Counted from the stretch's first letter, positions 10,114 through 18,942 are shown. The stretch: DNA of 64,000 nucleotides from Arthrobacter crystallopoietes (GCF_017603825.1 NZ_CP072014.1:1-64000), one strand, 5' to 3'. Numbers and translations: made by a program. The notes: generated by a model not told the origin, from the letters alone.

Positions 10114-10683
10114 ATGGAACTCGACGACCTCCTTGAGGCACTGAACGCAGGACAGACCATCACCGGGGATTCGCCGTTCCATGAAGTGATGCACCGGACC
10201 AGCCAGGATGCCCTGCGCATCACCGCTGAACTCAACGGCAGCTATCAGGAGCCGGAGCACGTACGGGAGCTGTTGGCCCAGCTGACCGGCAAGCCAGTTC
10301 ATGAATCTGTGACGGTCTTCCCTCCCCTCTACTCCGACTTCGGGAAGAACATCACCCTCGGGGAGCGGACCTTCATCAATTCCGGGTGTAAGTTCCAGGA
10401 CCAGGGCGGTGTGGCCATCGGGGACGACTGCCTGATCGGGCACAACACGGTGTTTGCCACGCTCAACCACGACCTCACCCCGAGCCGCCGCGCAGACATG
10501 CACCCGGCGCCCATCGTCATCGGCCGCAATGTCTGGATTGGCTCCAACGCCACCATCCTGCCGGGCGTGACCATCGGTGATGATGCCGTCGTAGCGGCCG
10601 CATCCGTGGTTACGAAAGACGTACCGGCGAAGTCCATTGTGGTGGGCTCGCCTGCGCGCGTGGTGCGCTCAGTACCCGGCTGA
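10114..10683 (+). CDS. maltose/galactoside O-acetyltransferase-like enzyme
   Basis: Left-handed beta-helix acetyltransferase of 189 residues in the LacA/Maa group. The start at 10114 follows AAAGGAC; upstream in-frame codons are not family-like. The N-terminal Mac domain begins MELDDLLEALNAGQ and contains FHEVMHRTSQDA. Hexapeptide repeats follow, with FINSGCKFQD, the active-site region IGHNTVFATLNHDL (catalytic His) and the closing IGRNVWIGSNATILPGVTIGDDAVVAAASVVTKDVP. Likely acetyl-CoA-dependent transfer to a sugar hydroxyl; the acceptor is not determined. Divergent from the MMPL gene. Confidence 0.88.
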   Translation: MELDDLLEALNAGQTITGDSPFHEVMHRTSQDALRITAELNGSYQEPEHVRELLAQLTGKPVHESVTVFPPLYSDFGKNITLGERTFINSGCKFQDQGGVAIGDDCLIGHNTVFATLNHDLTPSRRADMHPAPIVIGRNVWIGSNATILPGVTIGDDAVVAAASVVTKDVPAKSIVVGSPARVVRSVPG

Positions 10684-10764
10684 ACCGCGGCCCGGCGACA
10701 CCTTGCGCAACAGAACGGGCACGTCGCTGTCTCGAGGAGGCCGAATCAGAGTAGTCTGCCCACT

Positions 10765-11571
10765 ATGAAGGATGAGGTGTACTCCCACGGCCACCACCAG
10801 AGCGTTGTCAACGCACACGCAGTCCGCACTGCTGAGGACTGCGCAGCCTACCTGCTCCCCCATCTCAAGCCCGGCCTGAACCTGCTCGACGTCGGCTGCG
10901 GTCCGGGCAGTATCACCGCGGACCTGGCCGAGTTGGTGGCTCCGGGCGAGGTCATCGGGCTTGACCGCTCCGATGATGTACTCACGCAGGCTGCCGAACT
11001 GGCGGCGCTGCGGGGGCTGGAGAACGTCACCTTCGTCAGCGGCAACATCTACGACCTTGATTACGACGACGACACGTTCGATGTGGTCCACGCCCACCAA
11101 GTCCTCCAGCACCTGACGGATCCGGTTGCCGCCCTGTACGAGATGCGCCGCGTCACCAAACCAGGCGGCCTCGTGGCTGTGCGGGACGCAGACTTCCACG
11201 GCATGAGCTGGTTCCCGCAGCTGCCGGAACTGGATGACTGGATGGACACCTACCAGCAGATTGCCCGCGGCAACCACGCGGAGCCGAACGCCGGCAGGCA
11301 CTTGATTTCCTGGGCCATGGCCGCCGGGTTCCGCGACATCACGCCTTCCTCGTCCAACTGGCTCTACGCTACGGACGAGCAGCGCGCCTGGCAGGGCAAC
11401 GTGTGGTCGGAGCGGGTGCTGCATTCGGCCTATGCGGAACAAGCGCTCGAACGCGGCATCACCGACCAGGCAGGATTGGACCGCATTGCGCAGGGCTGGC
11501 GGGAATGGGCGATGGCCGCGGACGGCTGGTTCCTGATTCCCAACGGCGAAATCCTGGCCCGCAAACCGTAA
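10765..11571 (+). CDS. SAM-dependent class I methyltransferase
   Basis: Cytosolic methyltransferase of 268 residues, UbiE/Methyltransf_11 type. The SAM-binding motif I is LLDVGCGPGSITADLAELV, followed by the acidic post-I GLDRSDDVL and motif region FDVVHAHQVLQHLTDPVAALYEMRRVTKPGG. The acceptor is not predictable; the C-terminal half has conserved Trp residues typical of small-molecule methyltransferases. No Shine-Dalgarno is close to the ATG; TAGTCT sits seven bases before it, as for a leaderless transcript. Confidence 0.87.
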   Translation: MKDEVYSHGHHQSVVNAHAVRTAEDCAAYLLPHLKPGLNLLDVGCGPGSITADLAELVAPGEVIGLDRSDDVLTQAAELAALRGLENVTFVSGNIYDLDYDDDTFDVVHAHQVLQHLTDPVAALYEMRRVTKPGGLVAVRDADFHGMSWFPQLPELDDWMDTYQQIARGNHAEPNAGRHLISWAMAAGFRDITPSSSNWLYATDEQRAWQGNVWSERVLHSAYAEQALERGITDQAGLDRIAQGWREWAMAADGWFLIPNGEILARKP

Positions 11572-11583
11572 GAGAACAGCCAC

Positions 11584-11727
11584 ATGGCCGGGCAGCCGCT
11601 GCAGCACGAGCATTTCAATGTCGTGATCGTCGGCGGTGGCCACAACGGGCTGGTCGCCGGAGCCTACCTTGCAAAGCAGGCCGGTCCGTGCTGGTCCTTG
11701 AACGCCGGGACCATCTGGGCGGAGCTC
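11584..11727 (+). pseudogene. 5' fragment of an FAD-dependent oxidoreductase (CrtI-like)
   Basis: About 31 codons from an ATG read FNVVIVGGGHNGLVAGAYLA, the Rossmann GxGxxG start of phytoene-desaturase-like amine oxidoreductases. At about 11676 the family sequence continues in another frame as AGRSVLVLERRDHLGGA. The jump is explained by loss of a single G in AAG-GCA. Nothing of the remaining roughly 450-residue enzyme is present. The fragment ends where a PIN-domain fragment begins. Confidence 0.75.
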
Positions 11728-11850
11728 GAATGGCCTCATCGTGACCCCTTCGACCGGATGATCGCGGCACAGGCGATCGTGGAGGGATTCACGGTCATCA
11801 CCGCGGATACGGCGTTGCACGATTTCGAGTTGCTTCAGACAGTATGGTGA
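11728..11850 (+). pseudogene. 3' fragment of a VapC-like PIN-domain toxin
   Basis: In the frame opened at 11584, the last 37 residues read HRDPFDRMIAAQAIVEGFTVITADTALHDF and end in LLQTVW. This is the C-terminal signature of PIN-domain ribonuclease toxins (HRDPFDRML.A.....VT.D). The N-terminal two thirds of VapC, including the first acidic residues, and any VapB antitoxin are missing, so it cannot be active. It is joined directly to the oxidoreductase remnant, which marks a deletion junction. Confidence 0.75.
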
Positions 11851-11880
11851 AGCGGGGCCCGCGGCGCGTAATATCATCTG

Positions 11881-12501
11881 GTGCAGATTTCCCTGTGGCT
11901 GGCGCTGGTAGGCGCGGGCACCGTTATCAGTTTCACTCCGGGCGCGGGTGCCATCAACACCATGAGCAATGCCCTCAATGCAGGCTTCCGCCGTTCCCTG
12001 TGGGGCATCCTCGGGCAGCAGGCGGCACTGATCATCCACATCCTCATTGTGGCCCTCGGCGTTGGCCTGCTGGTGGCCAGTTCCCCTACAGCTTTCTACG
12101 TCATCAAGTACGCTGGCGCGGCCTACCTCGTCTACCTGGGCATCCGGCAACTGCTGGCCAAACCTTCGGCCGACCAGGAACTCATCCAGGCCCAACGAAA
12201 CGAATCCGCGTGGTCGATGTTCCGGCGCGGCCTGTGGGTCAATCTGCTCAATCCGAAGGCGATCGTGTTTTTCCTGGCCTTCATGCCCGGCTTCATCCGC
12301 CCCGAACAGCCGCTGGCCCCGCAGTATGTGGTCCTGGCCGGCACCATTGTCATCATCGACATCTTGGTCATGTGGTTCTTCTTTGCCGCAGCGGCGCGCT
12401 CCTTCCACCGGTTCACCAGAACCGAACGCGGCCAGCGGATGCTCGGTTACGTTTTTGGTGTCCTGTTCATCGGTGTCGGCCTGCTGCTGGCGTTCTTCTA
12501 G
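11881..12501 (+). CDS. LysE/RhtB family exporter
   Basis: Membrane exporter of 206 residues for an amino acid or related metabolite. Five to six hydrophobic segments are visible. The family motif near the N-terminus is FTPGAGAINTMSNALNAGFRRSLWGILGQQ, and GIRQLLA plus NLLNPKAIVFFLAFMPGF match the RhtB consensus. The start is GTG with no Shine-Dalgarno; TAATAT lies six bases before it, suggesting a leaderless transcript. It is followed after 14 bases by the phosphatase gene. Confidence 0.88.
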   Translation: MQISLWLALVGAGTVISFTPGAGAINTMSNALNAGFRRSLWGILGQQAALIIHILIVALGVGLLVASSPTAFYVIKYAGAAYLVYLGIRQLLAKPSADQELIQAQRNESAWSMFRRGLWVNLLNPKAIVFFLAFMPGFIRPEQPLAPQYVVLAGTIVIIDILVMWFFFAAAARSFHRFTRTERGQRMLGYVFGVLFIGVGLLLAFF

Positions 12502-12515
12502 TTAGACTCTTGGCT

Positions 12516-13013
12516 ATGTACCGGATAATTACTGTCTGCACAGGCAATATCTGCCGCTCCCCTATGGCCCAGTACATCCTAATCAAGGCCTTCGAAGATG
12601 CCGGGCTGTCCGACGAGGTGTCCGTCGACTCGGCAGGCACTACCGGATGGGAGACCGGCCGTCCCATCGACGAGCGCGCCGCCGCCCGGCTGAAACAAGC
12701 CGACCTGCTCACCGCAAACCATCGTGCCCGGCAGTTCGAGCCTGCCTGGTACGCGGACCGGGACCTGATCCTGGCTCTGGACGTGGACCACTATGAACAG
12801 CTGCGTGGCGACGCACCGGACGATAGCGTCCGGAACAAGGTCCGAATGTTTCGCTCCTTTGATCCCAAAGTCGCGGACCACGGACCCGCCGAACAGGGAA
12901 TCTACGACCCGTGGTTCGGCGACGAAGCCGACTTCGATGTCAGCTGGAACCTGATCAGTGCAGCGGTGCCGGGCATTGTGGAACATGTCAGGGCGCAGCT
13001 TGCCACCCACTGA
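12516..13013 (+). CDS. low-molecular-weight protein-tyrosine phosphatase
   Basis: Cytosolic phosphatase of 165 residues. The P-loop CTGNICRS (Cys8 nucleophile, Arg14) lies at the N-terminus and the general-acid loop appears as IYDPWFG near residue 130. Length fits the family. No ribosome-binding site is seen; TAGACT sits seven bases before the ATG. An in-frame extension back to 11844 is discarded because it is a shadow of the LysE gene. Its 3' end overlaps the start of the pabB fusion gene by 29 bases, so the pair may be coupled. The substrate is unknown. Confidence 0.92.
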   Translation: MYRIITVCTGNICRSPMAQYILIKAFEDAGLSDEVSVDSAGTTGWETGRPIDERAAARLKQADLLTANHRARQFEPAWYADRDLILALDVDHYEQLRGDAPDDSVRNKVRMFRSFDPKVADHGPAEQGIYDPWFGDEADFDVSWNLISAAVPGIVEHVRAQLATH

Positions 13014-15036
13014 CAAACCGGTCATCATCGCCGTGGACGGACGCTCCGGGGCGGGGAAGACCACTTTTGCGGTGGAACTGGCCGCCCTCCTGCGCGAGCA
13101 TCACACCGTTTCGCTCTTCCACCTGGAAGACATCTATCCGGGCTGGCACGGCCTGGCCGACGGACAGCAGCGCTATCTGGAAACTGTGTTGCAGCCTCTT
13201 GCCGGCGGCGAGCGCGCAGCTTGGACGGCCTGGGACTGGGAGCAGAACGGCGACGGCGAGCGCCGTTTCACGGAGCCTGCCGAGATCGTGCTGGTGGAAG
13301 GAGTTGGTGCCGCCCACGCCGCCGCTCGCGAACTCACCGACGTCGTTATCTGGATCCAGGCCGAAGCGGTGGACCGCCGGATCCGGGCTATTGCCCGCGA
13401 CGGTGCCGGCTACGAACCGTTCTGGGAGGTGTGGGCGGCGCAGGAAGAAGCCTGGCTCGACGGCGATGACGTCCCCCGCGCCGCAGACCTGCTGGTGCAC
13501 GGGCAAACCGGTGCCATGGCGGCCGCCGGTGTACTGAAGGCCCTGGCCTCGCTTCCGCAATTGGATGCGCTGCTCTCGGTGGAGCGTTCCCATGGTGTTG
13601 CCCCTCAACTACTGACCGAACGGATTGATGCCCTGCCTGACGGGGCCTCGCTCTTCCGCGCCCTCTATGCCGCTTCCAACCGCGCTGTCTGGCTGGACAG
13701 CTCCAATGCCGGGGCTACTGCGGTGCCGGACCGCAACGAATACAGCATCATGGCCGACGACGGCGGGTCCTTCGGCCGCTATGCCGAACATCGCTCGGGC
13801 ATCACCTCGGTTGCCGACGGCGCTGTCACCACCCGGATCCGCTCGCCCTTTTTCCGCTGGCTGGATGGTGTGTGGGGCACTCCCGCTGTCACCGGCCCCA
13901 TTGATGCTCCGGGCGGATTCGCCTTGGGCTGGCTGGGATACCTGGGCTACGAGCTCAAGCGCGAATGCGGCGGCAGCGACGTCCCGGCCGCCACTCCCGA
14001 CGCCGCCTTGATCTTTGCCGGCCGAGGCATCCTGCTCGACCACGCCCGCCGTTGCACCTATCTTCTGGCATTGGCCAGCGACGCATCCAGGGACGAAGCC
14101 AGCGAGTGGTTCGCCCGGACCCGGGCCGCCGTAGAATCTGTGGCCCTGGGCGCGAACGATTCCGCCGCGGCGGCGAGCGGCTGCCCGGAAATCGGCCCAG
14201 CCTTCACAGTGCGGGACAGCAAGGACCAGTATCTGCTCAAGGTCCGGCAGGCGCAGGCGGAAATCCACGACGGCAACTCCTACGAAATCTGCCTCACCAC
14301 AGAGCTGTCCGCCACCGCTGCCGCAGGGACGGATCCGCTGGAAACATATCTGTCCCTGCGCCGTCGTAATCCCGCCCCGTTCGCCAGTTACCTGCGCTTT
14401 GGCAGTTTGACCGTCGCAAGTACCTCGCCGGAGCGGTTCATGAGCCTGGCCGCCGATGGTGCCCTGCGCGCCGAACCGATCAAGGGTACCCGGCGTCGGG
14501 TCGCGGATCCGGCGGAGGACGCGGCGCTGAAGGCCGAGTTGGCAAGCAGCCTCAAGGACCGCGCCGAGAACATCATGATCGTGGATCTGCTGCGCAATGA
14601 CCTGAGCCATTTTGCCGTGCCCGGTTCGCTGCGGGTCAGCCGCTTATGCGCGATCGAAAGCTATGCCACCGTGCACCAGATGGTTTCCACCATTGACGCG
14701 AGCTTGCGTCAGGACGCGTCCCGGGCGGAGGCCGTTGCTGCGGCGTTCCCGGCCGGCTCGATGACGGGTGCCCCGAAAATCAGCACGATGGACATCCTGG
14801 ACCGGTTGGAGTCCGGTGCCCGCGGCGTCTATTCGGGGGCGGTGGGGTACTTCTCGCTCAACGGTGCCGCTGACCTGTCCGTGGTGATCCGGACCTTGGT
14901 CCGGCAGGGGGACCAGCTCACGCTGGGCGTCGGCGGTGCCATCACGGCCGATTCCGATCCGGAAGCCGAATGGGACGAGGTCCGGGCCAAGGCCTTCGGC
15001 GTGCTCTCCGGGCTCGGCAGCGTTTTTCCCGACTGA
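12985..15036 (+). CDS. pabB: P-loop kinase-like domain fused to aminodeoxychorismate synthase component I
   Basis: A two-part protein of 683 residues. Residues 12-170 form a uridine-kinase-like P-loop domain with Walker A GRSGAGKTT (19-27) and a following HLEDIYPGW segment. Residues from about 200 onward are a chorismate-binding enzyme. They contain the PIKGTRRR motif, whose Lys marks PabB rather than anthranilate synthase (PIAGT). They also contain NIMIVDLLRNDLS and a GSMTGAPK motif. PabB makes 4-amino-4-deoxychorismate from chorismate and ammonia for folate. A PabC lyase lies 3 kb downstream; no PabA glutaminase is present in the window. The ATG at 12985 is preferred; 12958 is possible. Confidence 0.9.
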   Translation: MSGRSLPPTDKPVIIAVDGRSGAGKTTFAVELAALLREHHTVSLFHLEDIYPGWHGLADGQQRYLETVLQPLAGGERAAWTAWDWEQNGDGERRFTEPAEIVLVEGVGAAHAAARELTDVVIWIQAEAVDRRIRAIARDGAGYEPFWEVWAAQEEAWLDGDDVPRAADLLVHGQTGAMAAAGVLKALASLPQLDALLSVERSHGVAPQLLTERIDALPDGASLFRALYAASNRAVWLDSSNAGATAVPDRNEYSIMADDGGSFGRYAEHRSGITSVADGAVTTRIRSPFFRWLDGVWGTPAVTGPIDAPGGFALGWLGYLGYELKRECGGSDVPAATPDAALIFAGRGILLDHARRCTYLLALASDASRDEASEWFARTRAAVESVALGANDSAAAASGCPEIGPAFTVRDSKDQYLLKVRQAQAEIHDGNSYEICLTTELSATAAAGTDPLETYLSLRRRNPAPFASYLRFGSLTVASTSPERFMSLAADGALRAEPIKGTRRRVADPAEDAALKAELASSLKDRAENIMIVDLLRNDLSHFAVPGSLRVSRLCAIESYATVHQMVSTIDASLRQDASRAEAVAAAFPAGSMTGAPKISTMDILDRLESGARGVYSGAVGYFSLNGAADLSVVIRTLVRQGDQLTLGVGGAITADSDPEAEWDEVRAKAFGVLSGLGSVFPD

Positions 15037-15133
15037 AGCCGGCACACCACTCCTCCGCTCCAGTCCGTTGCCTTCTTCAGGTAAAAATCCGCTGCAGGAC
15101 TGTTTTTTGGACAGGGGCGCGTGGTAGACCGGA

Positions 15134-15301
15134 GTGGGTTTCGATGGCGATGCCGACGCCACGGCCGCCGTTCTGGCCGCCGCGATCGACGGGCTGATGC
15201 TGCACCGGGCGCTTGACCCCGGGCTCACTGCCGGCGTCGCGTTCCCTGTATTGCGCAGGGCCTTGGGCACCACTGCCGCAAAAGAAGGAACTACACGATG
15301 A
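15134..15301 (+). pseudogene. remnant of a TetR-type regulator (C-terminal end)
   Basis: A 55-codon frame from GTG at 15134 reads FDGDADATAAVLAAAIDGLM then LHRALDPG and FPVLRRALGTT. This resembles the ligand-domain end of TetR repressors (A.IDGL.L.R.LDP). There is no helix-turn-helix part. Its TGA overlaps the ATG of the monooxygenase (ATGA), the coupling expected of an intact tetR-monooxygenase pair. This suggests that the 5' part was deleted. The similarity is short. Confidence 0.5.
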
Positions 15302-16473
15302 AAGCCATTATCTGCGGTGCCGGCATCACCGGTTTATCCGCCGCCAATTTCCTCAGCGCCAAAGGCTGGGACGTCACCCTTGTGGAACGCTCGGCCGGGC
15401 CGCGGCCAGAAGGTTACATGATCGATTTCTTCGGCCCCGGCTGGCAGGCGGCAATCCACATGGGCGTTATCGGCAGAATCCGGGATCTGGGATACGACGT
15501 CAACCGGATCGACTACGTGGACAGCAACGGCCGAAGTACGGCCCATCTGGGCTACGAGAGCTTCACCAAGGTGGTCGGCGACCGGCTGCGCAGCATCCTG
15601 CGCCCCGATCTGGAACAGGCCATCCGCGAAGTGCTGCCGGACTCGGTGGAGCTAAGCTACTCCACCACGATCAGCTCGATCCATGACTCGTCCACGGCCG
15701 CGACCGTGTCCGGCGGGAAGGTGGACGTGGAACTCTCGGACGGCCGGCGACTCACCGCCGACCTGCTGATCGGGGCCGACGGGATCCACTCCGACGTCCG
15801 CGGCATGGTCTTCGGGCCCGAGTCCGGCTACTTCAATTTCCTGGGGTTCCACGTCGGCGCGTATTCCTTCCGCGACAACCGGGCCCAGGACGTTCTGGCC
15901 AACCGTTATGCCATTACTGACACCTGCAACGAGGCGATGTTCTTCTACCGGTTGCGGGAGGGCAGTATTTCCGCGCTGGGCGTCCACCGCACGGACAGGC
16001 AGGAGCGCCCGCGCGACATCCAGCAGGAATTTCGCGAGCGCTACCGGTCCCTGGGCTGGTTGTGTCCGCTGGCGTTGGAGCACTGTCCCGAATCCTTCTA
16101 CTACGACCAGGTGGCGCAGATCCGCATGCCGCGCTGGCACCGCGGCAGGGTGGTGCTGCTGGGAGATGCCGCTGCGGCAGTGTCGCTGCTGGCCGGCCAG
16201 GGCGCATCGCTGGGCATGGCCGGCGCCTATGTGCTCGCCGACGAACTGCCCAAACAGGACCACGTACCGACCGCCCTCGCCGCTTTCGAGGCACGCTGGC
16301 GCCCGTACGTCGCCGAGCAGCAGAAGGCCGGGGTGTCCGCAGCAAAGTGGTTCGTTCCAGCGGACGGCCGCGCCCTGCTGCTGCGGCGGCTCTCGATGCG
16401 GCTGATCAAGGTACCGGGCGTCAGCAGGCTGGTCAGCGGCGCCGTCGTCGGTAAAATCGGGGCTGCGCTCTGA
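15298..16473 (+). CDS. FAD-dependent monooxygenase (PHBH/UbiH fold)
   Basis: Flavoprotein hydroxylase of 391 residues. The N-terminal dinucleotide motif is GAGITGLSAANFLSAKGWDVTLVER. The DG motif is GADGIHSDVR near residue 160, and the GD motif is VVLLGDAAAAVSLLAGQGASL near residue 285. These three motifs define class A flavin monooxygenases, which hydroxylate aromatics or polyketides with NAD(P)H and oxygen. The substrate cannot be deduced. GAAGGAA precedes the ATG, and the start overlaps a TetR remnant that probably once regulated it. Confidence 0.88.
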   Translation: MKAIICGAGITGLSAANFLSAKGWDVTLVERSAGPRPEGYMIDFFGPGWQAAIHMGVIGRIRDLGYDVNRIDYVDSNGRSTAHLGYESFTKVVGDRLRSILRPDLEQAIREVLPDSVELSYSTTISSIHDSSTAATVSGGKVDVELSDGRRLTADLLIGADGIHSDVRGMVFGPESGYFNFLGFHVGAYSFRDNRAQDVLANRYAITDTCNEAMFFYRLREGSISALGVHRTDRQERPRDIQQEFRERYRSLGWLCPLALEHCPESFYYDQVAQIRMPRWHRGRVVLLGDAAAAVSLLAGQGASLGMAGAYVLADELPKQDHVPTALAAFEARWRPYVAEQQKAGVSAAKWFVPADGRALLLRRLSMRLIKVPGVSRLVSGAVVGKIGAAL

Positions 16474-16503
16474 GCATCCCGTCCGGCCCCAGCAGACGCG
16501 GAG

Positions 16504-17982
16504 CTATTGGAGGGTCGCGGTCAGGCGGGCCACGTTATCGACATAGCGCTCCCATCGAGTGCGCTGGCCCCATTCCTCCAGCGTGATCTCCCGGGAAACC
16601 TCGCGGTAGCTTTGCTGGATTTCCCGCATCTTGCCAACGATGTCTCCGCCGAGATGCATGACCGACACTTCCAGGTTCAAGGAGAAGGAGCGCATGTCCA
16701 TGTTGCTTGAGCCAAGGACACCGACCTCGTCGTCCACGGTGAAGTGCTTCGCGTGCAGCACCAGCGGTTTCGGATACAGGTAGATGCGCACGCCGGCTTC
16801 CAGCAGGGCCTGGTAGTAGGAACGCTGGGCATGGTGGACCAGGAACTGATCCCCTTGTTCCGAGACGAAAAGTTCCACGTCAACACCACGCTGCGCCGCC
16901 GTCGTAATCGCATAGAGCAACGAATCATCCGGCACGAAGTACGGGCTGCAGATGGACAGCCGTTCCACCGCCGCGTAGATCAACGTATTGAACAGGCGCA
17001 GATTGTTCTCCGTGGCGAAGCCCGGGCCGCTCGGAACCACCTGGCAGGTCATGGGGCCCGGCTCGCGGACGGGCGCCGGCGTGAACAACTCGCTGCCGAG
17101 GATGTCGTCCGTTTCGCTGGACCAGTCAGTAGCGAACACCACGTTGAGCGCGGTGACGATAGGGCCTTCATAGCGGGCCATCAGCTCCACCCATTGCCGT
17201 CCGGTGCGCTCACTGGAGGCACGGTGGTAGCCGGGCTCGATCAGGTTCTGGGACCCGGTGAAGGCAACCCGTCCGTCCACCACGAGGATCTTTCGGTGGT
17301 TGCGCAGATCGATTCGGCGCCATTGGCCCCTCACGGGAAGCAGCGGGAGCATGCGTTGCCACTCGATCCCGCTGCCTTGCAGCCAGCGCCGGAACTTCCG
17401 GTAGCCCTTGATCCGCATGGTGCCGAGATGGTCGAAGAGCAGACGGACCCGGACACCGCGTGCTGCGGCCTCCTGCAGGGCCACGAAGAGCTCCTCGGTG
17501 ATCTCGTCCTTGGCCATGATGTAGAACTGGATGTTGACGAATTCCTCTGCCTTGCGGACGGCAGCGGCCATCGCCGTGATGGAACCCTCGTAGTCCGGAT
17601 AGAGCTCCACGTGGTTGCTGTCCACCATCGGGAAAGAGCCGAGCGAACGGTTCAGTTCAGCGGCCGAATGGACCCAGGCGGGTGCTTCTCGTTCGCTGCG
17701 CGGTTCTTCCATGTCCTGCGTGGCTGCCCAGACTTTCCGGTTGATCTCGGTCTGTTTGGCGATCCGGCGGTCCGAGAGCCGGAAACTGCCGAACATGAAG
17801 AACAGGGCAATGCCAACCAGCGGAATGAAGAAGATGGCCAGCAACCAGGCCATGGCAGTGGTGGGGCGGCGGTTGCCCGGCACAATGCCCAGCGCCGCGA
17901 TCCGGATTCCCATGTCCAGTATCGAAGCCACCACGACAACCCAGTCCGGGAACGTGCCCAGACCCGCAAGCGACCACAACAC
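16504..17982 (-). CDS. cls: cardiolipin synthase
   Basis: Membrane phospholipase-D-superfamily enzyme of 492 residues that condenses phosphatidylglycerol to cardiolipin. Two N-terminal transmembrane helices (about residues 10-60) precede two HKD motifs: HRKILVVDGRVAFTGSQN near 230 and HAKHFTVDDEVGVLGSSN near 410. The start is the GTG at 17982, with GGGAGGAG about nine bases before it. The frame is open far upstream, but that part is antisense to pabC. Length matches ClsA-type enzymes. Confidence 0.92.
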   Translation of the reverse strand: MLWSLAGLGTFPDWVVVVASILDMGIRIAALGIVPGNRRPTTAMAWLLAIFFIPLVGIALFFMFGSFRLSDRRIAKQTEINRKVWAATQDMEEPRSEREAPAWVHSAAELNRSLGSFPMVDSNHVELYPDYEGSITAMAAAVRKAEEFVNIQFYIMAKDEITEELFVALQEAAARGVRVRLLFDHLGTMRIKGYRKFRRWLQGSGIEWQRMLPLLPVRGQWRRIDLRNHRKILVVDGRVAFTGSQNLIEPGYHRASSERTGRQWVELMARYEGPIVTALNVVFATDWSSETDDILGSELFTPAPVREPGPMTCQVVPSGPGFATENNLRLFNTLIYAAVERLSICSPYFVPDDSLLYAITTAAQRGVDVELFVSEQGDQFLVHHAQRSYYQALLEAGVRIYLYPKPLVLHAKHFTVDDEVGVLGSSNMDMRSFSLNLEVSVMHLGGDIVGKMREIQQSYREVSREITLEEWGQRTRWERYVDNVARLTATLQ

Positions 17983-18069
17983 GGCAGCGAACTCCTCCCT
18001 ATTCCCGCCGGTCACCGGCGCTGTCCTTGTACAGCCTAATGTGCCCGCGCGGCAATCTATGCTGATCCC

Positions 18070-18942
18070 ATGACAGTTTTGGTGTTTCTCGACCCTGCCC
18101 TGGACAACGGGCGCATCGCCGATGCCACAAAGCCGCAGCTGATGGCGACCGATCTGGGTGCTACCCGCGGCGACGGTATTTTCGAATCGCTCCTGGCGGT
18201 GGACGGTGTTCCCCGCAAGGTGCAGGCGCATCTGGACCGGCTGGCGTCCTCGGCCCGCATCATGGACTTGGACATCCCGCCGGCCGATGCCTGGGAGCGG
18301 GCCATCGCCACCGCGGTCGCCGAGCATGCCCCGGCCGAAGAGCTGGTGCTCAAGCTGCTGGTCACGCGCGGCGTGGAGGGCGCGGAGCGTCCCACCGCGT
18401 GGGTGCAGGCCTCGCTTCCCGGCTCCACCGGCCGGGACCAGCGGCAGGAGGGACTCGATGTACTGCTGCTGGACCGCGGCTACGACAGCAACATCGCCGA
18501 GCGCGCGCCGTGGCTGCTGCTGGGCGCCAAGACGCTCTCCTACGCCGTAAACATGGCCTCCCTGCGCTATGCCAAGGCCAGTGGGGCGGACGATGTCATC
18601 TTCACCTCCACCGATGGACTGGTGCTGGAGGGCCCCACCTCCACGGTGCTGATGGCGACCGTGCGCGACGGCGTCCGGAAGCTCACCACGCCGCTGCTCG
18701 AAAACGGCATCCTGCCCGGCACGTCCCAGGGCGCCCTGTTCAACGCGGCCGCGGAGGCCGGCTGGCAGCTGGGCTACGGGCCGCTGGAACCGCACCATCT
18801 GCTGGCGGCCGATGCGGTGTGGCTGGTCTCCAGCATCCGGCTGCTGGCACCGGTCAAGTCCATCGACGGCCAGGCCATCCCGGTGTCACACGAGATGACG
18901 GAGGAACTGACGGCGCTGCTGGCCAAGGGCAGCCGGGACTAG
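18070..18942 (+). CDS. pabC: 4-amino-4-deoxychorismate lyase
   Basis: PLP-dependent class IV aminotransferase-fold enzyme of 290 residues. It splits aminodeoxychorismate into p-aminobenzoate and pyruvate for folate synthesis. Visible motifs are GATRGDGIFESLL near the N-terminus, the Schiff-base Lys in LGAKTLSYAVNM (about residue 157) and LEGPTSTVLMATV with GILPGTSQGAL. It follows the PabB fusion by 3 kb on the same strand, so both halves of the pathway are here, interrupted by other genes. TATGCT lies six bases before the ATG without a Shine-Dalgarno, as for a leaderless mRNA. Confidence 0.9.
   Translation: MTVLVFLDPALDNGRIADATKPQLMATDLGATRGDGIFESLLAVDGVPRKVQAHLDRLASSARIMDLDIPPADAWERAIATAVAEHAPAEELVLKLLVTRGVEGAERPTAWVQASLPGSTGRDQRQEGLDVLLLDRGYDSNIAERAPWLLLGAKTLSYAVNMASLRYAKASGADDVIFTSTDGLVLEGPTSTVLMATVRDGVRKLTTPLLENGILPGTSQGALFNAAAEAGWQLGYGPLEPHHLLAADAVWLVSSIRLLAPVKSIDGQAIPVSHEMTEELTALLAKGSRD

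Noticed and set aside
10669-12408. 579-codon frame on the minus strand
   Set aside because: Runs antisense through the methyltransferase, the decayed patch and lysE; composition is Gly/Arg/Asp/His-rich with no recognisable domain.
11844-12515. Long N-terminal extension of the phosphatase frame
   Set aside because: Overlaps lysE in another frame; the phosphatase P-loop must lie close to the N-terminus, as from 12516.
17983-18798. N-terminal extension of the cardiolipin synthase frame
   Set aside because: It lies antisense to pabC; the GTG at 17982 with GGAGGAG and the two-helix N-terminus give the normal enzyme length.
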